Assembly (NCBI RefSeq): GCF_000517105.1
Contig: NZ_KI912149.1
Span: 490,290 to 554,289, forward strand
Origin: Fischerella sp. PCC 9605
Lineage (GTDB): Bacteria > Cyanobacteriota > Cyanobacteriia > Cyanobacteriales > Nostocaceae
Direction: 5' to 3'
Length of the DNA stretch: 64,000 nt
Shown here piece by piece: positions 26,308 to 35,573 of this stretch (position 1 is its first letter; each line of letters begins with the position of its first letter). A program made the position numbers and the translations under genes. The notes under the pieces are model-generated. The model was not told the DNA's origin and made no database searches. It saw nothing but the letters and a program-made list of their open reading frames with translations.

Positions 26308-26643
26308 CATTAGGGCTTGGTTTTTCTTTTACACCAAATAGGCAATTTTTTCTCTACCGCATTTTGGAGTAAGGACATTACCATTGTCTCCGCAAACTGG
26401 CTCGCTCGTGCGTTTTACCATTCACACTTAACCAATCTTTTTGCCACTCAATGAAGTTACACACTGGTTGATAGAATAATTGATACTATCCCGCTAGATT
26501 TTGGCTACGCGTGATTAAGTGAAATTCCCTATTAATAGTGCTCTTGGACAGCTTTCACAAAAAAGTACTCCGCATCGAGGTTGTAGCTTGTAATTGAGCT
26601 ACAACCCTGATAAATTCTTGTGCTTAAGGGTTAGTGTAAAAGG
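26308..26643. other. Spacer between the two RHH-like genes
   Basis: 336 bases, AT-rich. A GTTGTAGCTTGTAATTGAGCTACAAC hairpin-like stretch at about 26580-26606 (TTGTAGCT/AGCTACAA) could serve as a terminator for convergent transcripts. No gene seen. Confidence 0.4.
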
Positions 26644-26829
26644 TTAAGGCATGGGGAAGTTTTGAATGAGTTCCCGAATCACATCTGTTGCTACTTTCCC
26701 TGTTTGGCTGCAATATTTTTCAAGTTGATCGGCTTCATCTGGTGTCAAGTCTAGGGTAACTCGCTTGAATGATGATTTTCTAGAAGGGGTTGCAATATTG
26801 AGATATCTATGCGATGCAGCCTCATTCAT
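26644..26829 (-). CDS. Small ribbon-helix-helix-like protein, orphan paralogue
   Basis: 61 residues. After a 20-residue N-terminal extension, FKRVTLDLTPDEADQLEKYC and TGKVATDVIRELIQNFPMP align with the protein at 26155-26307 at roughly half of positions. The two genes converge. RHH proteins bind DNA as dimers through the paired beta-strand; no partner toxin is encoded beside it. Confidence 0.65.
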   Translation of the reverse strand: MNEAASHRYLNIATPSRKSSFKRVTLDLTPDEADQLEKYCSQTGKVATDVIRELIQNFPMP

Positions 26830-27616
26830 CTTTGTTTGTAATTGTTTCTAATTGTATCAAGTTCACTTATATTGCCAATCCACAAGCATTTTGACCAGGG
26901 AAAATCTTGATTTTGAGATTTAAGTTAAACTTAATAATGAATGTCAAACTCCCTTGTTTGCTGTGAAAGTGTGAATTATTGCTGAAAAATGGCTCATGGA
27001 CAACTTGCTGTTTAGTTCATCTTTACCTTTGGTAGTTGAACTTGTTTGCAGGTGCAGGTTGAATAGGTTGCAATTAACATGTTATCTGCATACGGTCAAG
27101 ACTGTTGAGTGATGAGTGATATGACTGACAGTGAGGTAATATTGAACGAGCAATTGCTTAAACAAAATTTACATTTACCTCTAAAGTCTCCTTTAACTTC
27201 CTGATGTTCTCTCAAAAAGTTTCAAGAAGTTTCAGAAAAATTGACTTTCAAGCAAAAAGAAACTTCATCACTTTATTTACTCTGGCGATCGCAGTTACCT
27301 GAGCAAAAGCTAATCATCTAATTGGATCTTTGTTGATGCTATTCCCTATTTTGACAATAGCGATGGCGTAAATGCCCGCTTGTGCGCCTTCCACTCTTTA
27401 TAAAGTAGATTGCTTAAGAAATACATCCCAATTCATGAGATATTGGCTTTTTTAAATCAATTTCGGCAATACTGTCAAGCCTCCCAAGAGATATAAGTAT
27501 CAAGCAGCTTGATCAAATGATGTCTTTATTGTGATAATATTCTCTCATTGTAGAAAATCTAGCGTTGTTAAATTTGTACATCTAGTTTGCCTCCTATAGA
27601 GGCTAAGTAGAAGGAT
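26830..27616. other. Upstream region of the peptide cluster
   Basis: 787 bases with no clear gene. 26901-26928 is a 28-base element found again, 26 of 28 identical, at 61211-61238. 27112-27204 could encode a 30-residue peptide (MSDMTDSEVILNEQLLKQNL...), not supported by a ribosome binding site. The promoter for the cluster starting at 27617 should lie here. Confidence 0.4.
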
Positions 27617-27763
27617 ATGAAAGTTAACACGGCTAGACAGTTCAGTTCACTCGAAAATTCATCTGATAGCAAGCCATTCACCTCTATATTGTCAATTTTG
27701 ATAGTAGAGGCGGTGGTTAAGATGCTGGAAGAGATGGGAGTGCAAAACTACCATGCAAAATGA
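27617..27763 (+). CDS. 48-residue peptide, overlaps the di-iron protein gene
   Basis: MKVNTARQFSSLENSSDSKP, then a hydrophobic amphipathic helix (FTSILSILIVEAVVKMLEEM) and GVQNYHAK. The stop codon TGA (27761-27763) overlaps the ATG of the next gene by 11 bases, implying translational coupling. AGAAGGA stands one base before the ATG, closer than ideal. No family recognised. It could be a small partner protein, a peptide-recognition chaperone or a leader peptide for the HDO-like gene. Confidence 0.5.
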   Translation: MKVNTARQFSSLENSSDSKPFTSILSILIVEAVVKMLEEMGVQNYHAK

Positions 27764-28598
27764 CTCTTTAATTGATTCTGAATCGGCGTGTATTGAGCCT
27801 GGCGAAGTCTCAGCAGAGACTGCCAATCGTACTTGGATGCATCAACCCAATCCTCTAGAAAGCGACGATTCCTTCGTCCAAAAGATGATTGATGCAGACA
27901 GCGTGGCTAAAATCCAAAAGGTTTTAGATCGGGCAATAGTATCTGCTAGGTACGCAGTGAAGTCGGATCGCAGACCACCAGCCCTAACGCCTACACGTTG
28001 GGTATGGCGGCTTGCAGGTTTTTACCATCTGTGCCACTCCACTCCGCAACTTATGGAGGAAGCCTCCCAGCGCTTCGCTTCAGCAGGTCGCAAGAGTTTG
28101 GCAGAGTGGGCTACACAGAAAGGCAGAGAGGAAACCGGGCACGACCGACTCGCCCTGCTAGATATTCAGTCGATGGGATATAAAGCCGAAGCTGTTGTGG
28201 AAGCGCTGGTTCCTCCTGCTGCCAAGGCTTTGGTGGATTACTTCAGCCAAAGCGCGCACGACTCAGATCCTATCAATTGCGTAGGCTATTCCTATACGGC
28301 GGAACGCCTAGGGATATGCATAGGAGAGGGGTATATCCAGAGTGTGGAGGCGTTGCTACCACCACATATCAAAGCCACCCGCTGCCTGCGCGTGCACAGT
28401 GCTATCAGCAGCACCGAGGTAGGGCATGTAAAGGAGACGGTTGCAATGATTGCAGGGCTTACTCCTGAGGAGCGTGTCCGCGTAGCAAAAGCTTGTTATC
28501 AAGCCGCATTGTTGCGCTTCAGCCCACCCAAGGAAGCTTATATATCCGATCGGGAGATTCAGAATGTTTTGAAACCACTAGAGCTTGTAAACAACTAG
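27753..28598 (+). CDS. Heme-oxygenase-like di-iron (HDO / CADD-like) protein
   Basis: 281 residues, all-alpha. Candidate metal ligands follow the HDO pattern: Glu127 and His130 in REETGHD, Glu184 in YTAERLG, His215, then Glu222 and His225 in STEVGHVKE. From memory it resembles the cyanobacterial CADD-like family (DUF3865), for which a Nostoc punctiforme structure exists but no function is settled. HDO enzymes use two irons and O2 for N-oxygenation, C-C cleavage or desaturation; CADD itself makes p-aminobenzoate. Directly downstream are three identical peptide genes, so peptide modification is a reasonable inference. The N-terminal ~40 residues are probably disordered. Confidence 0.75.
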   Translation: MQNDSLIDSESACIEPGEVSAETANRTWMHQPNPLESDDSFVQKMIDADSVAKIQKVLDRAIVSARYAVKSDRRPPALTPTRWVWRLAGFYHLCHSTPQLMEEASQRFASAGRKSLAEWATQKGREETGHDRLALLDIQSMGYKAEAVVEALVPPAAKALVDYFSQSAHDSDPINCVGYSYTAERLGICIGEGYIQSVEALLPPHIKATRCLRVHSAISSTEVGHVKETVAMIAGLTPEERVRVAKACYQAALLRFSPPKEAYISDREIQNVLKPLELVNN

Positions 28599-28704
28599 GA
28601 GTGAAAACTGGTTATCAATTGCTCACGTAGCAATCCAACAGCCAGGATAACTCGTTTAAGACACTTTCAACAGTACAAATCAACGCATCTACAGGGAAAA
28701 GACA

Positions 28705-28905
28705 ATGAAAACTACAACAGCTACAGCGATCGAGCAGCAAGCTACAGCGATCGAGCAACAGTCTTTGAGTACTTATGATTCTACTAGCAGCCGCAGCGAG
28801 AGCAGCTTAGAGACCTTGGATGACACGCAGTTTGAGTTGGAAACAATTATGTTCGAGGAATTCGCACAAGGATTGCCAAGCGACATTCCTATGGCTGATT
28901 TTTAG
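28705..28905 (+). CDS. Tandem 66-residue peptide, copy 1 (candidate RiPP precursor)
   Basis: Polar, acidic peptide: N-terminal MKTTT, a duplicated TAIEQQ unit (residues 7-19), a Ser/Thr-rich middle, and an acidic C-terminal half with FELETIMFEEFAQGLPSDIP and a MADF end. No Cys, no signal peptide, no Gly-Gly cleavage site. AGGGAAAAGAC precedes the ATG. It follows the HDO-like gene by 106 bases in the same direction. High copy number plus a redox enzyme next door is what RiPP precursor genes look like, but no known precursor family is matched. Confidence 0.7.
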   Translation: MKTTTATAIEQQATAIEQQSLSTYDSTSSRSESSLETLDDTQFELETIMFEEFAQGLPSDIPMADF

Positions 28906-28943
28906 TTTCCGCACAAATCAACGCATCTACTAAGGAGAAGACA

Positions 28944-29144
28944 ATGAAAACTACAACAGCTACAGCGATCGAGCAGCAAGCTACAGCGATCGAGCAACAG
29001 TCTTTGAGTACTTATGATTCTACTAGCAGCCGCAGTGAGAGCAGCTTAGAGACCTTGGATGACACGCAGTTTGAGTTGGAAACAATCATGTTTGAGGAAT
29101 TCGCACAAGGATTGCCAAGCGACATTCCTATGGCTGATTTTTAG
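28944..29144 (+). CDS. Tandem 66-residue peptide, copy 2 (candidate RiPP precursor)
   Basis: Protein identical to copy 1; the DNA differs only at a few third positions (for example AGC to AGT and ATTATGTTC to ATCATGTTT). Spaced exactly 239 bases from copy 1, and the intergenic 38 bases are also repeated. It has a stronger ribosome binding site (AAGGAGAAG) than copy 1. Confidence 0.7.
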   Translation: MKTTTATAIEQQATAIEQQSLSTYDSTSSRSESSLETLDDTQFELETIMFEEFAQGLPSDIPMADF

Positions 29145-29182
29145 TTTCCGCACAAATCAACGCATCTACTAAGGAGAAGATA

Positions 29183-29383
29183 ATGAAAACTACAACAGCT
29201 ACAGCGATCGAGCAGCAAGCTACAGCGATCGAGCAACAGTCTTTGAGTACTTATGATTCTACTAGCAGCCGCAGTGAGAGCAGCTTAGAGACCTTGGATG
29301 ACACGCAGTTTGAGTTGGAAACAATCATGTTTGAGGAATTCGCACAAGGATTGCCAAGCGATATTCCTATGGCTGATTTTTAG
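29183..29383 (+). CDS. Tandem 66-residue peptide, copy 3 (candidate RiPP precursor)
   Basis: Protein identical to copies 1 and 2, again at a 239-base interval and with AAGGAGAAG before the ATG. Copies 2 and 3 are closer to each other than to copy 1. Downstream 29384-29571 contains no uridine-tract terminator; GACTGTC/GACAGTC segments (29444-29450 and 29516-29522) may form a long hairpin. Confidence 0.7.
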   Translation: MKTTTATAIEQQATAIEQQSLSTYDSTSSRSESSLETLDDTQFELETIMFEEFAQGLPSDIPMADF

Positions 29384-29571
29384 TTTGCGCCTATCTGTAC
29401 AGTTTATATAGATAGAGCTTGAGTTAATAGTTGATATCCCAGACTGTCTAGCCCCTGTCAAGTAAGGGTCAACAGAAGCTCCGAAGCTGGTTAGACCTAA
29501 CTACCGTAACAACTGGACAGTCAGGGATTGACACTTATCAAGCAGAGGAAATCTCCACTAGTTTGATATAA

Positions 29572-32500
29572 CTAGATAACTGCTTGCAGAGGCTGTTTTT
29601 CATAAGCAATTGCCCCCAACGTTTTCAGCGTAGCAATCGTTGCAGCAGTCAAACCTGTAACCCCCCTGATATTCATTCCCTCATAGAATTTCTTAGCTTT
29701 CAAAGTTTTTAAGCACTGATTCGCACTAATATCCCAAAGTCGAATTGTATCATCAGCGCTGCTGCTAGCCAGAGTTTGATTATCTGGACTAAAGGCAACT
29801 GACCACACCCAAGCCGAATGCCCACGTAAAGTTCTTTTGCATGCACCTGTATCTACATCCCATAACTTAACTGTGTAATCAGGACTGCTACTAGCTAGGG
29901 TCTGACCGTCACGACTAAAGACAACTGCTTTGACGATACCATTTGTACAAACCTCGAAAGTTTTGAGACAAGCACCGGTGCTGACGCTCCACAATCGGAT
30001 TGTTCCGTCATAACTAGCACTTGCCAGCAGTTCACCATCTGGACTAAAAGCAATTGACCAAACCCAATTTGTATGTCCCTCTAACGTTCCTTGACACTCA
30101 CCAGTGCTGACATCCCACAACTTGACTGTCTGATCCCATGCACCACTCGCCAGCATCCTGCCTTGGGGACAAAAGGCAACTGATTGGATTGCAGCACGAT
30201 GTCCCTGAAAAGTTTGCAAGGCTTGACCTGTGTTGACATCCCACAACCTCACCGTTTGATCTTCACTACCACTTGCCAGTTTTTGCCCATCTGGACTGAA
30301 AGCAATTGACTGGATGGCAGCACGATGTCCCTGGAAAATTTGCAAGGCTTGACCTGTGTTGACATCCCACAACCTCACTGTGCGATCGTCACTACCACTT
30401 GCCAGTTTTTGCCCATCTGGACTAAAGGCAACCGATCGAACCACAGCACGATGTCCTTGGAAACTTTGCAAGGTTTGACCCGTATTAACATCCCACAATC
30501 TCACCGTGCGATCGTGACTGCCACTTGCCAACGTCTGACCATCCGGACTGTAAGCAACTGACCAGACCTGGCTGGTATATCCACTGAGAGTTTTAAGACA
30601 TTGAGCAGTGCTAACGTTCCATAGCCTCACTGTCTGGTCGTCACTGCCACTAGCGAGAAGATCCGCTTGCGGATTAAAGACGACAGAAAATACCCAACCG
30701 GAATGTCCCTGAAGAGTTTTAAGACATTGACCAGTGCTAACGCTCCATAGCCTCACTGTCTGATCGAGACTAGCACTAGCGATGAGATCGCCTTGAGGAC
30801 AAATGTCAACTGACCAAACCGCCGCACGATGCCCCTGTAAAGTTTTGATGCATTCACCAGTGGCAACATCCCACAACTTCACTGTCTGATCATCACTGCA
30901 ACTCACTAGTGTCCGATCATTAGAATTGATAGTGATTGACCGTATCCCATCATCATGCCCCTGTAGAATTTTGATGCATTCACCAGTATCAACATCCCAC
31001 AACCTAATTGTGTTGTCATCGCTGCCACTTGCTAGCGTCCGTCCATCTCGACTAAAGGCAACTGATATTACCCAACTTGTGTGTCCCTGGAAAGTTTTTA
31101 AGCATTTTCCAGTTTGAATACTCCATAACTTCATTGTGTGGTCATTACTGCCACTTACTAATGTTTTACCATCGGGACTAAAGGCTACCGACCAAACCTC
31201 ATTATCATGTTCTCGAAAGGTTTGCAGGCATTGACCTGTACCAACATCCCACAGTTTCACCGTACAGTCACTACTTCCGCTAGCAAGGATACTACCATCT
31301 GGACTAAAGGCTAGTGACGGAACCCAGTTACTATGTCCCTTACAGGTCAAAAGTTGTTTCCAATCCGTAACTTGTCGCAAGCGAATCTCACCATTGGTAT
31401 CCCCCGTAGCCAAAAGTTTACCATCAGGGCTAAAAGCTACCGAGGAAATACCGCCGAAGGTTTCAGCAAAAACAGACTTAGCTAGATTAGCGTTTTGGAA
31501 ATTGACATCGTGCAATTTCACATTCCGCAAGTCTGCTTGCCAAACAGTGAGATGAGAAAAATCATAGCCACTTAAATCTGTCTCTAGCTGACAAAGCAAA
31601 TTAAGAATATTTCCACCCGTGTACCCTGGTTCTTGCGGGGATTCTTCTCGCAGCCTTGCTAAAATTTTGGTTAATTGGTTTTCAATGCCTCTTTTGCTTC
31701 TAAAAACAGTAAGTAGTCCATTTCTAACTGGTTTGAGGATGAGGCGAATTTGAGCCTCCTTTATGTAGTCTTTCGCTGTTGCCTTCATCAGAGCGTGGCA
31801 TCTAAAAAGCTCGATATTCTCAGATGCAATCTCTTCACAGACTCGTTCTATCAATACCTGAGTCACATATTCCATGACTACAGGTTGTTGGGTGAAAGTA
31901 GCTGCGCTTTTCTCAACGAGCGATCGCCTCACTAGAGATTCCAAAGCCTCCACTAATTTTTGTGGTGGTATTGGTGATATAATGTCTTCCCGTAATGCTG
32001 ATAGCGAAATTGGCTCACGATTGATCGCAAGCCAATACATTATTTCGGCTTCTAAATCTGATAAGCGCTCAAACTGCTGATCTAAGAGATCGCGAATGTC
32101 TCCAAAAACTGCTGGATTTTGTTGCAAAAATTCAGTCACGTTACCATCAAAGACATCTTCTATGGTTGTAGCAACTATTTTCAAAGCTAATGGATTACCC
32201 GCATAGAGTGTAATAATTGCTTCCCATTCTGCCTCTGTAGCAGATAGTCCTTTGACTTTAAAAATTTCCTGTCCTTCAGCTACCTTCAATCCACCTAATT
32301 GTAGGGAGCGAACAGGTAACGTTTGTCCTTTGAGTAATGCTATTTCTTTCGGTTTTTCTCTACTAGTCAGCAATAAGCAGCTTTGGTGAGTTGCTTCTCC
32401 TAGTTGTCTGAAAAGCTCACCATACCCCTCATAGCCTTCTCGATATTGTCCAGCTCGATTGCCACTGCGGAGAACTGACTCTACATTATCAAGTATCACC

Positions 32501-33120
32501 AGACAGCGGTAATTGCGTAGATAATGGAGTAGTCGCGCTATTCTATCACTTAAATTATCTGATAAATTTGTTTCTGTTTCCTGATCGTCGGATAAAACTT
32601 GGATCAGGTTAGCGAGAACAGCATTAGCTGGTGGTGCTTCTCGTAGCGATCGCCAAACCACATACTCAAAATCTTCCTGAATCTGTTGAGCAAGCTTTAT
32701 AGACAAAGACGTTTTACCAATACCACCCATTCCTAATAGTGCCACCAATCGGCAGTGCTCATCGAGAATCCATTGCTCTAATGTGGTAATTTCTTCTTTA
32801 CGTCCGTAAAAAACTGATGTACAAGTAGAATTACCCCAATATATGCGGCTATTTGAGCTTAAATAGTCATTATTATCTATTTTTAAACCAAAAACTGAAA
32901 ATAGCTTTTCCAGAGTTTTTTTATCTACTCCTCCTTCGCGATTCAGTACTTTCGAGATTGTACTGGGGTATAATCCAGATAGTGTACTCATTTCTTCAAG
33001 AGTATAGCTATTGCCAAATTTTTGCTCTGTTTCTGCTCTACGCTTTGCCTCCTGAAGTTTTTGTAAACCCCTAGTAGTCAGTGCCACACCACGCTTACGT
33101 CTCCAATTCTGTACAACCAT
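29572..33120 (-). CDS. STAND protein: HTH, NB-ARC NTPase and 14 WD40 repeats
   Basis: 1182 residues. The N-terminus (~36-80, [20 protein letters not shown]) is an XRE-like helix-turn-helix. An NB-ARC NTPase follows, with P-loop GMGGIGKTS (130-138) and Walker [11 protein letters not shown] helical region and a short pentapeptide-like stretch ([19 protein letters not shown]) precede 14 WD40 repeats, enough for two seven-bladed propellers; most end in [13 protein letters not shown] strands. STAND NTPases act as signal-gated switches; some defend against phage, others regulate transcription. An HTH at the effector end suggests DNA binding. It ends 188 bases from, and converges on, the triplicated peptide genes. 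Confidence 0.88.
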   Translation of the reverse strand: MVVQNWRRKRGVALTTRGLQKLQEAKRRAETEQKFGNSYTLEEMSTLSGLYPSTISKVLNREGGVDKKTLEKLFSVFGLKIDNNDYLSSNSRIYWGNSTCTSVFYGRKEEITTLEQWILDEHCRLVALLGMGGIGKTSLSIKLAQQIQEDFEYVVWRSLREAPPANAVLANLIQVLSDDQETETNLSDNLSDRIARLLHYLRNYRCLVILDNVESVLRSGNRAGQYREGYEGYGELFRQLGEATHQSCLLLTSREKPKEIALLKGQTLPVRSLQLGGLKVAEGQEIFKVKGLSATEAEWEAIITLYAGNPLALKIVATTIEDVFDGNVTEFLQQNPAVFGDIRDLLDQQFERLSDLEAEIMYWLAINREPISLSALREDIISPIPPQKLVEALESLVRRSLVEKSAATFTQQPVVMEYVTQVLIERVCEEIASENIELFRCHALMKATAKDYIKEAQIRLILKPVRNGLLTVFRSKRGIENQLTKILARLREESPQEPGYTGGNILNLLCQLETDLSGYDFSHLTVWQADLRNVKLHDVNFQNANLAKSVFAETFGGISSVAFSPDGKLLATGDTNGEIRLRQVTDWKQLLTCKGHSNWVPSLAFSPDGSILASGSSDCTVKLWDVGTGQCLQTFREHDNEVWSVAFSPDGKTLVSGSNDHTMKLWSIQTGKCLKTFQGHTSWVISVAFSRDGRTLASGSDDNTIRLWDVDTGECIKILQGHDDGIRSITINSNDRTLVSCSDDQTVKLWDVATGECIKTLQGHRAAVWSVDICPQGDLIASASLDQTVRLWSVSTGQCLKTLQGHSGWVFSVVFNPQADLLASGSDDQTVRLWNVSTAQCLKTLSGYTSQVWSVAYSPDGQTLASGSHDRTVRLWDVNTGQTLQSFQGHRAVVRSVAFSPDGQKLASGSDDRTVRLWDVNTGQALQIFQGHRAAIQSIAFSPDGQKLASGSEDQTVRLWDVNTGQALQTFQGHRAAIQSVAFCPQGRMLASGAWDQTVKLWDVSTGECQGTLEGHTNWVWSIAFSPDGELLASASYDGTIRLWSVSTGACLKTFEVCTNGIVKAVVFSRDGQTLASSSPDYTVKLWDVDTGACKRTLRGHSAWVWSVAFSPDNQTLASSSADDTIRLWDISANQCLKTLKAKKFYEGMNIRGVTGLTAATIATLKTLGAIAYEKQPLQAVI

Positions 33121-33642
33121 ATATAAAAGATGCAGTTAATAACTGAATATAGATTTTGTTAACTTTTCAACCGAATAAAGACTTTACCTTTACTAGTTTA
33201 TTTATATAAGCACAAAATATGCGCTTCTTGAAATTAGCACATGCATTTTAGGAATTGGCTTTATATTTTTTAATTCTGCTCCCTCTAATGCTTTAATTGC
33301 AGCTTAATTTTTCTTTTTATTCTTGTTTTTAGTAGCGGCAGATGTAGTTCTCTCATCTCGACAAAAAAATCTCTGGAAGGATTGTTCGCTATACTGCTCC
33401 CCCTATCGGTTAGCCAGGTGCGATCGCAAATCATCCTATAAACACCACAAGCAATATACCTCTTGCCAAAGTGACTTTTGCCAGAGTTGGTAAAGGGAAA
33501 AAGTTAGAGGTTAAAGGGTTTTTATAGCTATTTTCAATTCAGTGAAATACAAACCTCACAAGAACTGCCCCTCTCCCAACTTGGGAGAGGGGAAGGGGAA
33601 AGGGCACGAGAAGTTGGGGGGATCTTCGAGATAAGCCTTCTT
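33121..33642. repeat. Spacer with interspersed hairpin repeat
   Basis: AT-rich upstream region of the STAND gene to about 33420. From 33470 to 33610 a repeat mosaic: GGTAAAGGGAAAAAGTTAG, CAATTCAGTGAAATACA (similar to 63555-63575), and a CCCCTCTCCCAACTTGGGAG hairpin at 33568-33592. It seems to have removed the 5' part of the next reading frame. Confidence 0.5.
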
Positions 33643-33909
33643 TTGACCATTAACTTTGGTTATATTTACAAATGTAGTCACCGCGTAGTAGGTGGTTCTG
33701 CCTTGTGTCGTAAAGCTTTATGGCAGTGGGTATTTAGCCGCATCGAACCAAAGCGTCAACGTCCCAATTCGGAAATTGGAAAAAGTTTAGGTGAATACCT
33801 CGATGCCGAGAAAGCAGCAGGTAAACCAGTGCAATTAGTGCGATCGCGTGTATCAGCCAAAGCAGCCAAGTTACTGTTCAAAGAGCTAGTACGGATGGAT
33901 GACGAGTAA
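33643..33909 (+). pseudogene. 5'-truncated gene fragment, family unrecognised
   Basis: The open frame has no ATG; only a TTG at 33643. From YIYKCSHRVVGGSALCRKAL to [12 protein letters not shown] it reads as real protein (balanced composition, conserved-looking Trp and Arg pattern), but upstream DNA is repeat sequence. It is probably the C-terminal part of a longer gene whose front was lost. A transposase-derived origin is possible; I cannot assign it. It ends 71 bases before the tldD start. Confidence 0.4.
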
Positions 33910-33979
33910 ATTTGCTAGAGTGAACACACCTGGATATTTCAGTCTAATCTCCGAAAAAGCCAGCACCAAGAGGCTATCC

Positions 33980-35452
33980 ATGCTAACAAACACGCTACTT
34001 CTGTCTAAACAACTCCCAACACTGCAATACACCTCTACTACAGAACGATTCGATGAAACCTGGGAAGCTCCCTTGGCAACCCTCCTAGGACTTGGACGCG
34101 CCGCTGGTGCTGATTTCATCGAATTTTTCTTAGAGCGTGTCAACTACATCAGTTGCCTTGCAGAAGAAGATGCAATCACCAGCATCACACCCCGTCTTTC
34201 CACTGGTGCAGGAGTGAGAGTATTTAAAGGACATGGCGACTGCTACGTCAGCACTAATGACCTTTCTTTTTCAGGTTTGAAAGCCGCCTTAGAAAAAGGA
34301 CTTTCTATCTTGGGCTTGCAGCTACCTGCTCCCAACGCCTTCATCCCAGAAATCAACCTGGAACTACTGAGAGACTACGCTACCAAAAGAGGTAAAGATG
34401 GTTGGTTATCTCTGTGTAGTTCCATTCGGGAAATGGGAGAAATCCTTCTTGATGGTACTGCCCAACTCCAACAAAAAGCCACACATATCCAATCCCGCCG
34501 CGCTACCTATTTCCGGGATTGGCAAGAAGTCCTAGTAGCAGCCAGTGATGGCACTTTTGCTCGTGATATTCGCCTCACCCAATCTGTAGGATTTAGCCTC
34601 CTGTGTGCTGACGGCGCTCATCGTGCTTCCATCGGTGAACGTGCCGGCAACACCAGCGATCCCAACTTCTTGAAAACCTGGGATTATCAAGAATCAGCCG
34701 AGCATATCTCCGAAACCGCAGGTAAAATGCTTTACGCTGATTACGTAGAATCAGGTACTTATCCCATCATCATGGCTAATCACTTTGGTGGGGTGATCTT
34801 CCATGAAGCTTGCGGACATCTATTAGAAACAACGCAAATTGAACGCAAAACCTCTCCCTTTGCCGATAAAAAAGGCGAAAAAATTGCCCACGAAAGCCTA
34901 ACAGCTTGGGATGAAGGGCGTACCGAACAAGCCTTTGGCACAATTGACATGGACGATGAAGGTATGCCAGCCCAAAGAACGCTATTGATTGAAAAAGGCG
35001 TTCTCAAAAACTTCTTGGCAGATAGATCTGGTTCTTGGCGTACCGGACACCCCAGAACCGGTAGCGGACGCCGTCAGAATTTTACCTTTGCTGCTGCTAG
35101 CCGGATGCGTAATACTTACATTGCTCCTGGAGAATACACAACAGAAGATTTATTTGCCTCTGTTGACAAAGGCATTTACTGTAAAAAAATGGGTGGTGGT
35201 AGCGTTGGCGCTACAGGTCAATTTAACTTTGGTGTAGACGAAGCTTACCTAATTGAAAATGGCAAAATTACCAAGCCACTCAAGGGAGCTATCTTGATTG
35301 GTGAAGCTAAGGAAATTATGAATAAAATTTCCATGTGTTCCCAAGATTTGTCTTTAGCCCCAGGTTTTTGTGGCTCGATTAGTGGCAGTATTTACACCAC
35401 AGTAGGACAGCCTCACATCAAGGTTGATTCGATTACCGTTGGTGGACGCTAA
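33980..35452 (+). CDS. tldD: TldD metalloprotease subunit
   Basis: 490 residues from ATG 33980; the frame is open 27 codons upstream but homologues begin near [17 protein letters not shown]. The zinc site HEACGH (in [13 protein letters not shown]) is the HExxxH motif of TldD, and [14 protein letters not shown] and [19 protein letters not shown] are strongly conserved. TldD pairs with TldE/PmbA to form a protease that degrades unfolded peptides and trims some RiPPs (microcin B17, for example). The partner gene follows after 121 bases. Cyanobacteria usually carry this pair, so it need not belong to the peptide system at 27-29 kb. Confidence 0.92.
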   Translation: MLTNTLLLSKQLPTLQYTSTTERFDETWEAPLATLLGLGRAAGADFIEFFLERVNYISCLAEEDAITSITPRLSTGAGVRVFKGHGDCYVSTNDLSFSGLKAALEKGLSILGLQLPAPNAFIPEINLELLRDYATKRGKDGWLSLCSSIREMGEILLDGTAQLQQKATHIQSRRATYFRDWQEVLVAASDGTFARDIRLTQSVGFSLLCADGAHRASIGERAGNTSDPNFLKTWDYQESAEHISETAGKMLYADYVESGTYPIIMANHFGGVIFHEACGHLLETTQIERKTSPFADKKGEKIAHESLTAWDEGRTEQAFGTIDMDDEGMPAQRTLLIEKGVLKNFLADRSGSWRTGHPRTGSGRRQNFTFAAASRMRNTYIAPGEYTTEDLFASVDKGIYCKKMGGGSVGATGQFNFGVDEAYLIENGKITKPLKGAILIGEAKEIMNKISMCSQDLSLAPGFCGSISGSIYTTVGQPHIKVDSITVGGR

Positions 35453-35458
35453 GAATTT

Positions 35459-35525
35459 TTGGTGTCTTGGTGTCTTGGTGGTTAATAAAATACCAGATAA
35501 ACCACAAAGACACAAAGACACAAAG
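35459..35525. repeat. Hairpin repeat of the TTGGTGTCTTGGTG family
   Basis: Arms TTGGTGTCTTGGTGTC.. (35459-35483) and ..GACACAAAGACACAAAG (35499-35525). Lies between tldD and pmbA; copies at 4813-4960, 12971-13039 and 52495-52551. Confidence 0.75.
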
Positions 35526-35573
35526 AAGAAAATAGAGTTTCTGCGCTGCAAAATTTCAATTGCAAAGTTGAGT

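Larger units (their letters stand above)
28705..29383 (+). repeat. Triplicated 239-base unit
   Basis: Three head-to-tail copies of a unit containing one 66-codon gene and its leader, with period 239 bases (starts at 28705, 28944, 29183) and near-complete identity. Within each unit ACAGCGATCGAGCA is itself duplicated. It is a recent tandem amplification, not a CRISPR array. Confidence 0.9.

Noticed and set aside
27112..27204. 30-residue ORF as an extra precursor peptide
   Set aside because: No ribosome binding site, not similar to the 66-residue peptides, and the length is expected by chance in this AT-rich spacer.
28705..29383. Tandem repeats resembling a CRISPR array or satellite
   Set aside because: The unit is 239 bases, contains a full reading frame with its own ribosome binding site, and shows synonymous changes only; there are no short repeats with unique spacers.
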